NCBI RefSeq assembly: GCF_002028455.1
Contig: NZ_MWUM01000001.1
Location: forward strand, 496,001 to 560,000
DNA from: Zoogloea sp. LCSB751
GTDB lineage: Bacteria > Pseudomonadota > Gammaproteobacteria > Burkholderiales > Rhodocyclaceae
Direction of reading: 5' to 3'
DNA length: 64,000 bases
Position numbers and translations under genes: made by a program. Position 1 is the stretch's first letter; the number at the start of each line of letters is the position of its first letter. The notes below the pieces were generated by a model, which saw only the letters and a list, made by a program, of their open reading frames with translations, was not told where the DNA came from and searched no databases. Shown one piece after another: positions 34,723 through 43,641 of this stretch.

Positions 34723-34805
34723 CAAGCCCCGCCGGGCAATGGTCCGCCCGAAGCGGCGTGCCTAACATGCAGTCCATAAACAAGCACAACAGGCGGAGAC
34801 CCTTG

Positions 34806-36710
34806 ATGCGCCGATCGATAGCCACTGTGTGTATCAGTGGAACCCTCGAAGAGAAGCTGGAATCCATCGCCCGCGCGCGTTTCGACGCGGTGGAGATCTT
34901 CGAGAACGACCTCATCTACAGCCGCCTGTCGCCGCGCGAGATCCGCCAGCGCTGTGCCGACCTGGGCCTGGGCATCGACCTGTACCAGCCCTTCCGCGAC
35001 ATGGATGGCGTGGACGACGTCCGCTTCAAGCGCAACCTCGATCGCGCCCAGCGCAAGTTCGATCTGATGGTCGAGCTCGGTGCGCCGATGCTGCTGGTGT
35101 GCTCCAACGTGCAGCCGAACACCATCTGCGACGACGAGCTGATGGCCTCGCAACTCCACGCGATGGCCGAGAAGGCCGCCGAGCGCGGGCTGCGCATTGC
35201 CTACGAGGCGCTGGCCTGGGGCCACCACGTCAATCGCTACGGCCATTCCTGGGATATCGTCAAAAAGGCCGATCACCCGCATCTGGGCCTGTGCCTGGAC
35301 AGCTTCCACATCCTGTCGCGCGGCGACGACCCGGCCGGCATCGAGCAGATTCCGGCCGACAAGCTGTTCTTCCTGCAACTGGCCGACGCGCCGCGCATGG
35401 TGATGGACGTGTTGCAGTGGAGCCGCCATTACCGCTGCTTCCCAGGCCAGGGCACCTTCGACCTGGTCGGCTTCATGGAACATGTGCTGAAGGCCGGCTA
35501 TCCGGGCCCGCTGTCGCTGGAGATCTTCAACGACGTGTTCCGCGCCGCGCCGAACCGCCGCACGACCCTCGACGCCTTCTCGTCGCTGCTCTACCTCGAG
35601 GAGCAGATCCGCGCGCGCCTGGAGGCTCAAGCTGTCAGCGATCCGGCCACCCGAGCGCTGACCGAGCGCATCGAGCTGTTCAATCCGCCGGCGCCGCCCA
35701 AGCTGCGCGGCCTGTCCTTCATCGAGTTCGCGGTGGATGATGCGTCCGGCAAGGCGCTCGGCAAGGCGCTGCAGGGCTTGGGCTTCGATCACTCCGGCAC
35801 CCACCGCACCAAGAACGTCGAGCTCTACCAGCAGGGCGACGTGCGTCTGGTGCTCAACAACGAGCCGGGCTCCTTCGCCAGCGACTACTTCCAGCGCCGC
35901 GGGCCGTCGATCTGCGCGCTGGGCCTGGCCACCGACGACGGCCAGCGGGCAGTGAACCGCGGCGTGGCCTTCCACGTGCCCAGCCACGCCGGCCGCGTAG
36001 GCCCCAACGAAGCGCTGATCCCGGCGCTGCGCGCGGTGGACGACAGCATCATCTACTTCGTGTCCCAGGCGCTGGAGGACAAGGGCTTCCTGGAGACCGA
36101 CTTCGTCGTCGACCCGGCCAGGCAAGGGCGTTGCAAGGCCGGCATCCGCAAGGTGGATCACCTGGCCGAAGGCTTCCCCTTCGAGCAGTTCGATACCGGT
36201 GTGCTGTTCAATCGCGTGGTGCTGGGCCTGCATCCGCAGGAGAGCATGGAGCTGGCCGACCCCAACGGGCTGGTGCGCAGCTGCGCGATGGTCGATGCGG
36301 ACCACTCCTTGCGCATCGCACTGAACGTGTCCCACAGCCGTGCGACGGTGACCGGGCGCAGCATGGAGGCGCTGCAGGGCGGCGGGGTGCATCACATCGC
36401 GCTGGCCAGCGATGACATCTTTGAGACCGCAGAGTATCTGACCCGGCACGGCATCGCCCTGCTCGACGTGCCCGACAATTATTATGAAGACCTGCCGGCC
36501 CGTTTCGAGCTGGACGACGCGCTGCTCGAACGCATGCGCCGCCTCGGGGTCCTCTACGACCGCAACGAGGAGGGGGAATTCTTCCACTTCTATACCCAGA
36601 TGTTCGTGGACCGCTTTTTCTTCGAGATCGTCCAGCGCCGTGACGGCTATGCCGGCTTCGGGGCTTCCAACGCGCCGGTCCGCATGTCGGCCCAGGCGAG
36701 GAGAAGCTGA
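34806..36710 (+). CDS. quiC: 3-dehydroshikimate dehydratase, two-domain (QuiC1 type)
   Basis: 634 residues. Residues 1-280 form a sugar-isomerase-like TIM barrel: VEIFENDLIYSRLSP, LRIAYEALAWGHHVNRY, LGLCLDSFHI and LSLEIFNDVFR hold the metal ligands. The C-terminal half is HPPD-like with VDHLAEGFPFEQF, GGVHHIALASDD and FFFEIVQRRDGYAGFGASN. All three iron-site residues appear there. The enzyme converts 3-dehydroshikimate to protocatechuate. The size matches QuiC1 of pseudomonads. Regulated presumably by the divergent IclR protein. Confidence 0.92.
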   Translation: MRRSIATVCISGTLEEKLESIARARFDAVEIFENDLIYSRLSPREIRQRCADLGLGIDLYQPFRDMDGVDDVRFKRNLDRAQRKFDLMVELGAPMLLVCSNVQPNTICDDELMASQLHAMAEKAAERGLRIAYEALAWGHHVNRYGHSWDIVKKADHPHLGLCLDSFHILSRGDDPAGIEQIPADKLFFLQLADAPRMVMDVLQWSRHYRCFPGQGTFDLVGFMEHVLKAGYPGPLSLEIFNDVFRAAPNRRTTLDAFSSLLYLEEQIRARLEAQAVSDPATRALTERIELFNPPAPPKLRGLSFIEFAVDDASGKALGKALQGLGFDHSGTHRTKNVELYQQGDVRLVLNNEPGSFASDYFQRRGPSICALGLATDDGQRAVNRGVAFHVPSHAGRVGPNEALIPALRAVDDSIIYFVSQALEDKGFLETDFVVDPARQGRCKAGIRKVDHLAEGFPFEQFDTGVLFNRVVLGLHPQESMELADPNGLVRSCAMVDADHSLRIALNVSHSRATVTGRSMEALQGGGVHHIALASDDIFETAEYLTRHGIALLDVPDNYYEDLPARFELDDALLERMRRLGVLYDRNEEGEFFHFYTQMFVDRFFFEIVQRRDGYAGFGASNAPVRMSAQARRS

Positions 36711-36739
36711 GGGCCAGACGGTTTGCGGAGTGTGCAGGG

Positions 36740-37966
36740 GTGAGTGAGAGAAGGGTTCCCGAGTCGATTCGGGCGTTGCGGTCGGCTAATTTCAGGCTGT
36801 ACTTCTTTGGCCAGGCGGTGTCGCTGCTCGGCTCGTGGATCCAGCAGGTGGCGCTGGTGTGGCTGGTGTACCGGCTCACCGGGTCGGCAGCGCTGCTGGG
36901 CGTGACCACCTTTGCGTCGCTGGCCCCGCAACTGCTGATCGGGCCGCTGGCCGGCGCGTGGATCGACAAGCAGGACAAGCGGCGCTGCCTGATCGTCGTG
37001 CAGTCCCTGCTCGCCACCCAGGCGCTGACGCTGGCCGTGCTGGCGGCGCTGGGCTGGATCGGGCCGACACTGATCGTCGCGATGTCCCTGCTGCTCGGCG
37101 TGCTGAGCAGTTTCGACGCGCCGCTGCGTCATTCGCTGATCAACGCCTTCGTGGAAAGCCGCGAGGACCTGCCCAATGCGCTGGCGCTCAACTCGATGCT
37201 GGTCAATGGCGGCCGTTTCTTCGGGCCGCCGGTGGCGGGGCTGCTGCTGGGGCTGAGTTCGGAGGCGGTGTGTTTTGGGCTCAATGCGCTGTCCTTCATG
37301 GCGCTGATCTTCGCGGTGCTGCGTGCCGATGGGCGCATGCCGGAGCCGGTGCGCGGCCCGGTCGGGCGGGTCTTCAAGGAAGGTGCGCGCTATGTGTGGG
37401 ATACCTGGTATGTGCGGGTGCTGATCGGGGTGGTCATCGGCGTGAACCTGACCGCGTCGAGCTACGCGACGCTGCTGCCGATCCTGGCCAAGGACGTCTT
37501 CCTCGGCGATGCGAAGACCCTCGGCTGGCTGTGGGGCGGGGCGGGCGGTGGCGCCTTCCTCGGTACCGTTGTGCTGACCCGCGTGCGTTCGCTGGCACGC
37601 TTGAGCCAGGGCGTGGTTGCCGCGGTGGCGATCAGTGCGGTGGCGCTGGTCGGTATCGGCGCCAGCCATCTGCCGGCGCTGGCCTTCGCCGGGCTGGTGC
37701 TGCTGGGCTTCGGCATCACCGTCTGCAATGCCGGCATCAACATGCTGCTGCAGTCGAGCACGCCGGAGACCATGCGCGGCCGCGTGGTGTCCTTCTTCAT
37801 GGCGACGCGCTTCGGTTTCGATGCCATCGGCGGGCTGGCGGCCGGTCTGCTGGCGGCCTGGTGGGGCGTGCAGGTGGCCTTGTGGATCGAGGGTGTGCTG
37901 CTGTTCGTCTGCCTCGGTTTTCTGTTTTCCCATCGCGGGCGGCTGGAGAGCGACCTGCGGCACTGA
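36740..37966 (+). CDS. MFS transporter (EntS-like, MFS_3)
   Basis: 408 residues, twelve helices. LRSANFRLYFFGQAVSLLGSWIQQVALVWLVYRLTGSAALLG is the typical N-terminus of the EntS/MFS_3 group, with GAWIDKQDKRR as the loop motif. Probable exporter; substrate unknown. It begins at GTG 36740 after CAGGGG, 29 bases after quiC, and may be co-transcribed. A strong terminator follows at 38031. Confidence 0.82.
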   Translation: MSERRVPESIRALRSANFRLYFFGQAVSLLGSWIQQVALVWLVYRLTGSAALLGVTTFASLAPQLLIGPLAGAWIDKQDKRRCLIVVQSLLATQALTLAVLAALGWIGPTLIVAMSLLLGVLSSFDAPLRHSLINAFVESREDLPNALALNSMLVNGGRFFGPPVAGLLLGLSSEAVCFGLNALSFMALIFAVLRADGRMPEPVRGPVGRVFKEGARYVWDTWYVRVLIGVVIGVNLTASSYATLLPILAKDVFLGDAKTLGWLWGGAGGGAFLGTVVLTRVRSLARLSQGVVAAVAISAVALVGIGASHLPALAFAGLVLLGFGITVCNAGINMLLQSSTPETMRGRVVSFFMATRFGFDAIGGLAAGLLAAWWGVQVALWIEGVLLFVCLGFLFSHRGRLESDLRH

Positions 37967-38030
37967 ATCTGTACCGACTTTTCCCACCCGGCGGGCACCT
38001 CTCCTCCCAAACTACCCGCGGGTCTTGAGC

Positions 38031-38066
38031 ATCCCGCCGGGCATTGCGTTTTGGCGGGATTTTTTT
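38031..38066 (+). terminator. Rho-independent terminator of the MFS gene
   Basis: ATCCCGCC pairs with GGCGGGAT across a 14-base loop and is followed by seven T residues, 64 bases after the MFS stop. Confidence 0.88.
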
Positions 38067-38124
38067 GCGTGCGTGGGCTTGGGAAAAGACCTGTAAAGGG
38101 CAGGAAGGTACTGGCTGACCGCCC

Positions 38125-38150
38125 GTGGAGGCGAGATCACTCGCCCACAG
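38125..38150. repeat. Degenerate REP-like copy overlapping the FUSC stop
   Basis: GTGGAGGCGAGATCACTCGCCC resembles the REP unit with changes at the centre. The stop codon of the minus-strand FUSC gene (38137-38139) lies inside it. Confidence 0.5.
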
Positions 38151-40368
38151 CCGCTGGCCCGGAGCCTTCCTGTATTTCACTGCCAGGCACGGCTGGCGTC
38201 GGGCGCAACACCTGCTCCGCATCCTCCCTTACCTGCGCCGCGAGTTCGCTGGCCAGGCCGAGGCGGCGCAGCAGCCACGGGCTGAGGTCCTGCTCGAAGG
38301 GGTTGGGCAGGGCGGCGCTATCTGTTGCTTGCGTCGGTGCTGTCGGCTGTACGCCGGGCGCCGTCAGCGCTTGGTCGATGGCTTCGGTGGCGTGTTGTAG
38401 CGGAAGCTGGATGCGCGCCGCGTCGAGTCGCCCGCGCCGCTGCATCAGCATCGTCTTCACCGCGGTGAGCTGGGCGAGGAGCTGGTAGTTATGGGTCAGC
38501 AGGCGCCCCAGGGCTGCCAGCGGCGGGCGTACCGCGCGGGGCTCGGCGAGGGATTGCTGGGTGGCCTGCACCAGCGCCGACAGGCTGTCGTAGGCTTCGC
38601 GGCGGGCCAGCCGCCAGGCCAGTTCGGGTTCGTTGTCCACCGCCTGCAACTGCCCCAGGCCCAGCGCGATACGGGCGTGGTGGGCCTGGGCGGCGAGGCT
38701 GCGGGCGACGAGGGCCGGGATGCGGCCACGTTCCCAGCTCGGCAGCACGTAGGCAAAGGCCCATGCGATGGCGACGCCGGCCAGCGTGTCGGCCAGGCGT
38801 TCGATGACTTCGAAGGTGGCGCTGCCGGCGTTCAGCATATGGCTTTGCACCAGGCCCATGACCGTCGCGGCGACTGCCGCGACGATGTAGCTCCGCACGG
38901 CGAAGGCGTGGGCGACGCCCTGCGCCAGCATGACGACCAGCAGCAGGAACACCGCCGGCGGATGGGGGGCCAGCAGTGCGCCCGTCAGCACGCAGCCGAG
39001 CAGGGTGCCTAGCACCCGGTGGTTGCGCCGTTCGACGGTCTGGGCCAGGCTGCCGCGCAGTACGACGACGATGGTCAGCAGGATCCAGTAGTCGTGGGTG
39101 CCCCAGGGTACGGCGAGGGACAGCGCGTAGGCGCTGCCGATGGCGAGGGCGGCGCGGATGGCGTGGCGCAGCGGCGGGGCGTTCCAGTGCCACAGCTCGG
39201 CGAGCGGTTGCCAGGACCAGGCCGTGGGGCTGACGAAGGCCTGCCAGGCGGTGCGTACCAGGCTCAGGTCGGGCTGTGCCTCGCCGCGGGCCAGGGCGAT
39301 CAGGCGCAGGGTTTCGTCGTTGATGTGGCCGAGGCGGTTGGCGAGGCCGCGGGCCAGCATCGCCGTCGACGGGGTGCCGCCGTCGGTATCGCGGTTTTCT
39401 TCAGCGGGCAGTTCCAGGCGGGCGAGCTGGGGGCGGTGGCTGGCGAAGGGCTCGGGCTGGCGGCCGGTGAGCAGGGCGTCGGCGAGGCCGTCCAACTCGT
39501 CGGCCAGGGCGCCGAGGATTTCACCGAGGGCATTGAGTAGCGGCGGGTGGCCGGGGTGGGCACGCAGGGCGTCCACGTCCAGCTCGCTGGCCAGCAGGTG
39601 GTCGCGTATCTCCAGCACCTGCAGCAGCATGCCGGCCAAGCGCTGGCGGCGCGGCGTGCGCGGGGATTCCAGCAGGATGTTGCGGGCCGCTTGAAGCTGA
39701 TCGGCCAGCGCAGCCTGGCGTCGCAGCAGCTCGCCGATCAGTGGGGTCGCGTCGGACGGCAGGCTCAGGGCGCCGAACTGCCGTGCCTGGCAGCGCATCA
39801 GCCCGGCCAGCGCAAACAGCACGTCGGCCAGCATCTGGACCCGGTAGCGTGCATTGAGCGCCGAGTTGGCCAGGCTGGCGAACACCAGGTAGCCCGCGCT
39901 GCCGATGGCGAAGTACAGGCCGGTCGTTGCGATGCTGCCGGGGCCCTGCTGCACCGGCACGGCCATCGACAGCACCAGCGCGAACATGATCGAGATCGAG
40001 ATCGGCAGCCCGCGCTTGCCCCACGCGCCGGCCAGGAAGGCGATGAAGCTGGCCGGCACCAGCAGCAGGCCGAGTAACACCGGCGAGTTGTGCAGGGCCT
40101 GGACGGCAAGGAACAGCGGCAGGCCGATCAGCGCGGCCGGCAGCAGCTGCCAGAACTTGCCGCGCTGGGGGGCAGGCTGGTCCGGCGGAATCACGATGGC
40201 CACGCCCACCGATGCCGCCGCCGCAGCGAAGGCGCCGAAGTAGAAATGCATGCCGCCGGAAATCAGCAACATGCCGAGCGCCGCCACCAGGCCGCTGGCC
40301 ACGTAATGGCTCAGCGCAACGCGTCGGGCGGCCCGCAGGGAGCGGTCGATGCGGGAAAGTGTCTGCAT
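38137..40368 (-). CDS. FUSC-family inner-membrane protein (YccS/AaeB-like)
   Basis: 743 residues. Two blocks of hydrophobic helices (residues about 20-170 and 405-560) each precede a long helical cytoplasmic part, the FUSC layout. HDYWILLTIVVVLRGSLAQTVERRNHRVLGTLLG is the FUSC-like core motif. The family includes the p-hydroxybenzoate efflux pump AaeB, which works with AaeA; no membrane-fusion partner is encoded nearby. Aromatic-acid efflux is possible but inferred only from family. Confidence 0.82.
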   Translation of the reverse strand: MQTLSRIDRSLRAARRVALSHYVASGLVAALGMLLISGGMHFYFGAFAAAAASVGVAIVIPPDQPAPQRGKFWQLLPAALIGLPLFLAVQALHNSPVLLGLLLVPASFIAFLAGAWGKRGLPISISIMFALVLSMAVPVQQGPGSIATTGLYFAIGSAGYLVFASLANSALNARYRVQMLADVLFALAGLMRCQARQFGALSLPSDATPLIGELLRRQAALADQLQAARNILLESPRTPRRQRLAGMLLQVLEIRDHLLASELDVDALRAHPGHPPLLNALGEILGALADELDGLADALLTGRQPEPFASHRPQLARLELPAEENRDTDGGTPSTAMLARGLANRLGHINDETLRLIALARGEAQPDLSLVRTAWQAFVSPTAWSWQPLAELWHWNAPPLRHAIRAALAIGSAYALSLAVPWGTHDYWILLTIVVVLRGSLAQTVERRNHRVLGTLLGCVLTGALLAPHPPAVFLLLVVMLAQGVAHAFAVRSYIVAAVAATVMGLVQSHMLNAGSATFEVIERLADTLAGVAIAWAFAYVLPSWERGRIPALVARSLAAQAHHARIALGLGQLQAVDNEPELAWRLARREAYDSLSALVQATQQSLAEPRAVRPPLAALGRLLTHNYQLLAQLTAVKTMLMQRRGRLDAARIQLPLQHATEAIDQALTAPGVQPTAPTQATDSAALPNPFEQDLSPWLLRRLGLASELAAQVREDAEQVLRPTPAVPGSEIQEGSGPAAVGE

Positions 40369-40462
40369 GGCGCCTGGGCCGGGCCTCCGGCAAGGGGGTC
40401 GATGGCAGGCAGAGGTTAAGGTGCAGGGGCGGGGCTAGGCAAGGTGGCGGGCCATGAAAAAG

Positions 40463-40485
40463 AAAAGCCGGCAGGGCCGGCTTTT
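40463..40485. terminator. Bidirectional terminator between amtB and the FUSC gene
   Basis: AAAAGCCGGC-AGG-GCCGGCTTTT is a ten-base perfect stem with a three-base loop and A/T runs on both ends. It is 23 bases after the amtB stop on the minus strand. Confidence 0.88.
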
Positions 40486-40508
40486 CGTGATGCTCACTAC
40501 TGCGCTGC

Positions 40509-41711
40509 TTACCAGTGGGTCTCCCGGTCCGGCGTCGCGGTGATCTTGTGGATCGTCAGGTCGGCGCCGTCGAATTCTTCCTCGGCATCCAGGCGGATGC
40601 CGACGATGGATTTCAGTGCGCCATAGACGATGGTGCCGCCCGCTGCGGCGACGACGATGCCACCGGCAGTGCCGATCAGCTGCGATACGAGACTGATGCC
40701 GCCGATGCCGCCCAGCGCCTTGGCTCCGAAGATGCCCGCCGCGATGCCGCCCCAGGCGCCGCACAGGCCGTGCAGCGGCCACACGCCGAGCACGTCGTCG
40801 ATCTTCCAGCGGTTCTGAGTGATGGTGAACAGCTGCACGAACAGCACGCCGGCGATCAGGCCGGTGGCCAGCGCACCGATCGGGTGCATCAGGTCGGAGC
40901 CGGCACACACGGCGACCAGGCCGGCCAGCGGGCCGTTGTGGATGAAGCCCGGGTCGTTCTTGCCGAGGACCATCGCCGCCAGCGTGCCGCCGACCATCGC
41001 CATCAGCGAGTTGAGGGCGACCAGGCCGCTGACCTTGTCGAGGGTCTGGGCCGACATCACGTTGAAGCCGAACCAGCCGACGGTGAGGATCCACGCGCCG
41101 AGAGCCAGGAAGGGGATATTTGAAGGCGGGTGGGCGGCCACGTTGCCGTCCTTGGTGTAGCGGCCGCGGCGGGCGCCGAGCAGCAGCACGGCGGGCAGGG
41201 CGATCCAGCCGCCGACCGCATGCACCACCACCGAACCGGCGAAGTCATGGAACTTGGCGCCGAAGGCCGCTTCCAGCCACGGCTGGATGCCGAGGTTGTC
41301 GTTCCAGGCGATGCCCTCGAAGAAGGGATAGACGAAGCCGACCAGCAGAAAGGTGGCGATGCTCTGCGGGTGAAATTTGGCGCGCTCGGCGATACCGCCG
41401 GAGATGATGGCCGGGATGGCGGCGGCGAAGGTCAGCAGGAAGAAGAACTTGACCATCTCGTAACCGCTCTTCTGGGCCAGCACTTCGGCGCTGGAGAAGA
41501 AGTTGACCCCGTAGGCCACCGTGTAGCCGATGAAGAAGTAGGCGATGGCCGACACGCCGAAGTCGGTGAGGATCTTGACCAGCGCATTGACCTGATTCTT
41601 CTTGCGTACGGTGCCGACTTCCAGGAAGGCGAAGCCCGCGTGCATTGCAAGCACCATGATGGCGCCTAGCAATACGAAGACAACGTTGCTGGTGTTACTG
41701 ATTTGCTCCAT
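40509..41711 (-). CDS. amtB: Ammonium transporter AmtB
   Basis: 400 residues and eleven helices. Signatures: MVLAMHAGFAFLEVGTVRKKN, FPFFEGIAW-type loop YPFFEGIAWNDNLGIQP, DFAGSVVVHAVGGW with the pore His, and HPIGALATGLIAGVLFVQ with the second pore His region. It carries NH3/NH4+ at the inner membrane. The start lacks a cleavable signal peptide. No glnK (PII) gene adjoins it, unlike the usual glnK-amtB operon. Upstream is a sigma-54 promoter and NtrC-like sites. Confidence 0.93.
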   Translation of the reverse strand: MEQISNTSNVVFVLLGAIMVLAMHAGFAFLEVGTVRKKNQVNALVKILTDFGVSAIAYFFIGYTVAYGVNFFSSAEVLAQKSGYEMVKFFFLLTFAAAIPAIISGGIAERAKFHPQSIATFLLVGFVYPFFEGIAWNDNLGIQPWLEAAFGAKFHDFAGSVVVHAVGGWIALPAVLLLGARRGRYTKDGNVAAHPPSNIPFLALGAWILTVGWFGFNVMSAQTLDKVSGLVALNSLMAMVGGTLAAMVLGKNDPGFIHNGPLAGLVAVCAGSDLMHPIGALATGLIAGVLFVQLFTITQNRWKIDDVLGVWPLHGLCGAWGGIAAGIFGAKALGGIGGISLVSQLIGTAGGIVVAAAGGTIVYGALKSIVGIRLDAEEEFDGADLTIHKITATPDRETHW

Positions 41712-41741
41712 TTTGGGCTCCGAAAATGAAGCGAGGCACCA

Positions 41742-41757
41742 AGCAGGTGCTGTGCCA
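41742..41757 (-). promoter_or_regulatory. Sigma-54 promoter for amtB
   Basis: On the minus strand TGGCACA-N4-CTGCT has GG and GC ten bases apart, as sigma-54 requires. The expected start lies near 41731, giving a 20-base leader with a GGAG ribosome binding site before the ATG at 41711. Confidence 0.65.
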
Positions 41758-41819
41758 GCTCGATTTTGGTGAAAAGGCCTGATGAATTAAGGGCTTGCCA
41801 TCAGGGTAAGTGGGTTGAT

Positions 41820-41867
41820 GGCACCATGATCGTGCAGATCGATGCTTTATGCACCAAATTAATGCGC
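41820..41867 (-). promoter_or_regulatory. Candidate NtrC enhancer sites before amtB
   Basis: The segment 41820-41836 matches the NtrC consensus TGCACCA-N3-TGGTGCA at 12 of 14 positions. A weaker second site (TGCACCA-AAT-TAATGCG) begins 31 bases further on at 41851. Both lie 60-110 bases upstream of the sigma-54 promoter, the usual enhancer distance. Confidence 0.6.
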
Positions 41868-41950
41868 TGTCGCGACGATTCAGGACTCCGGTCGATCGTG
41901 CGTGGGAAATTCCTCATCGTTTTGGTGCTATCTGCTTCTGCCGCGCGTGC

Positions 41951-42730
41951 TCACCAGGCGTTCTCCACTGCAATCTGTGCCGGTGCCGCCAGCCGGCTGA
42001 GGCGGAAGCCCCGCCCCAGCAATGCCTTGTGGGTGTCATGCACCATGCTCGGGCTGCCGCAGAGCATGATGCGGGAATCGGCAAGGGTGAGTGGGATGTC
42101 CAGGTGGGCTTCCAGCTCACCGCTCTGCAGCAGAGCAGGAATGCGGGTATGGAGCGCACCGGGAAGGCTATTGTCGCGGGTCGCGACAGGTTGGTAGATC
42201 AGCTTGTGCCCGTGTTCGGCCCACAGCGGATGATCCCGCAGCGCGGCGATTTCGGTCTGATAGGCCAGGTCCTCGGCATTGCGCGCGCAATGCACCAGAA
42301 TCAGGCGCTCGAAGCGTGTCCAGGTACTCTCGTCCTGCAAGATTGCCAGGTAAGGCGCCAGCCCGGTTCCGGTACCCAGCATCCACAAATCGCGCCCATC
42401 GGCAAAGCGGTGGGTGGTGAAGAAGCCGAAGGGCTGGCGCTCCATCATCAGCGCGTCGCCGACCTGCAACTGTTCGAGACGGGACGTGAAGGCGCCGTCC
42501 GGCACGATGATCGAGTAGAACTCCAGGTAGTCGTCCCACGTTGCCGACGCCATCGAATAGGCCCGCCACACCGGCGCGCCATTGGCCTGGTGCAGCCCGA
42601 GACGGGCGAACTGCCCTGGCACGAAGCGGAACCCCGCGTCCCGGCTGAGCCGGAAGGACAGCAGCCGGGGACTCCAGCGCTGCAGCCACAGGATGCGGGC
42701 CGGCTGGGACTTGTCGTTGGGGGCGTCCAT
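41951..42730 (-). CDS. fpr: Ferredoxin--NADP reductase (Fpr type)
   Basis: 259 residues of the bacterial FNR subclass. FAD binding is in WRAYSMAS; the NADP loop is GTGTGLAPYLAIL; the family C-terminus is IAVENAW. It moves electrons between NADPH and ferredoxin or flavodoxin. It could supply the ferredoxin-dependent sulfite reductase at 9910, but this is inferred only. Divergent from pilA across a 332-base gap. Confidence 0.9.
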   Translation of the reverse strand: MDAPNDKSQPARILWLQRWSPRLLSFRLSRDAGFRFVPGQFARLGLHQANGAPVWRAYSMASATWDDYLEFYSIIVPDGAFTSRLEQLQVGDALMMERQPFGFFTTHRFADGRDLWMLGTGTGLAPYLAILQDESTWTRFERLILVHCARNAEDLAYQTEIAALRDHPLWAEHGHKLIYQPVATRDNSLPGALHTRIPALLQSGELEAHLDIPLTLADSRIMLCGSPSMVHDTHKALLGRGFRLSRLAAPAQIAVENAW

Positions 42731-42847
42731 GGCGTCTCTCCTTTGCTGGCATGTGGGGGAGAATTCAACCGCTCACCGTCGATTCGACCGTCTGGGGGCG
42801 GAGGAATTCGCCGCAAAGGGCGTGTTCGGAGCTTACACGATGTCCCC

Positions 42848-42887
42848 GCTGACAAATCTTGTCAGCATGTGACGAAAAACGTCACAT
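42848..42887. repeat. Two adjoining perfect inverted repeats in the fpr-pilA gap
   Basis: GCTGACAA-ATC-TTGTCAGC (42848-42866) is directly followed by ATGTGACG-AAAAA-CGTCACAT (42867-42887). Both have eight-base arms. They lie 118 bases before fpr and 97 bases before the pilA promoter. They could be operators or RNA hairpins. The other parts of the gap show only a degenerate REP fragment near 42796. Confidence 0.6.
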
Positions 42888-42983
42888 GAAAGATGGGTTG
42901 CTGGGATGGGCAGACGCTGGCCCGGTGGCTTGGTGACTGGTAACGATCTGTTTAAGAATGAAAAAATTGAAACCCATGACGTT

Positions 42984-42998
42984 TGGCACGCTGATTGC
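42984..42998 (+). promoter_or_regulatory. Sigma-54 promoter for pilA
   Basis: TGGCACG-CTGA-TTGC is an essentially perfect -24/-12 element, placing the start near 43010 and a leader of about 53 bases before pilA. PilS/PilR-sigma-54 control of pilin genes is well known. Confidence 0.85.
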
Positions 42999-43062
42999 GT
43001 ATCTCTGCAGGTACGAGGCAATAGCCCGCACCAACCAAATTTCAACGAGTGGAGATCACATC

Positions 43063-43476
43063 ATGAAAAAGCAAGGCGGTTTTACGCTGATCGAACTGAT
43101 GATCGTCGTGGCGATTATCGGCATTCTGGCGGCTGTGGCCATCCCCAGTTATCAGGATTACGTCAAGAAAGGCCGCTTCTCTGAAGTTCAGGGGCTGGCT
43201 GAACAGCGCAAGAGTGAAGTGGCGTTGTGTTACTCCCAGGAGGGCTCTTTTGCTAACTGTAATGGTGGATCGAATGGCATTTCCGCTAACCTTGCTGCGC
43301 CAACGACCAACACCACGACGCTGACGGTGACGGCCGGCGTGATTAACGGTGTTTCTGCTGCTAATTCTGACAGTACCACGACAAACCTGACGCCGACTGC
43401 ACCGGGCGCTGACGGCGTTATCCGTTGGACGAATGATGGCGGCTGCGTTGCAAAGGGTTGGTGTAAGGCTAACTAA
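43063..43476 (+). CDS. pilA: Type IV major pilin
   Basis: 137 residues. The prepilin peptidase site is [19 protein letters not shown] with E5 of the mature form, followed by a long hydrophobic helix. Two C-terminal cysteine pairs are possible: C in VALCYSQ and FANCNGG, and C in [13 protein letters not shown] (the D-loop). The start follows GTGGAGATC. An in-frame ATG at 42958 precedes the promoter and is rejected. No pilus assembly genes adjoin it. Pilin of the PilA/PilE type, forming the pilus fibre. Confidence 0.9.
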   Translation: MKKQGGFTLIELMIVVAIIGILAAVAIPSYQDYVKKGRFSEVQGLAEQRKSEVALCYSQEGSFANCNGGSNGISANLAAPTTNTTTLTVTAGVINGVSAANSDSTTTNLTPTAPGADGVIRWTNDGGCVAKGWCKAN

Positions 43477-43535
43477 GCGTACGCTGGAGCCAGAGAGTCA
43501 GGGGTTTCTGACGTTTCTCGCTCCACATGAGGTCC

Positions 43536-43566
43536 AAATCCCCGCAACTCAAAAGGCGGGGATTTT
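43536..43566 (+). terminator. Rho-independent terminator of pilA
   Basis: AAATCCCCGC pairs with GCGGGGATTT across a ten-base loop, then T. It lies 60 bases after the pilin stop. Confidence 0.88.
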
Positions 43567-43641
43567 GCGTTTACCTGGGAGAATCACAGCTCCCCTTTTG
43601 AGGTCCTTAATGTGTGGTGGCTATGTGAGAAAACTAGATTT

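Noticed and set aside
42867..42887. CRP-type binding site reading of the second palindrome
   Set aside because: TGTGA and TCACA half-sites are nine bases apart rather than the six needed.
42958..43062. Upstream extension of the pilin from an ATG at 42958
   Set aside because: It would precede the sigma-54 transcription start, and the prepilin leader at 43063 has the right length.
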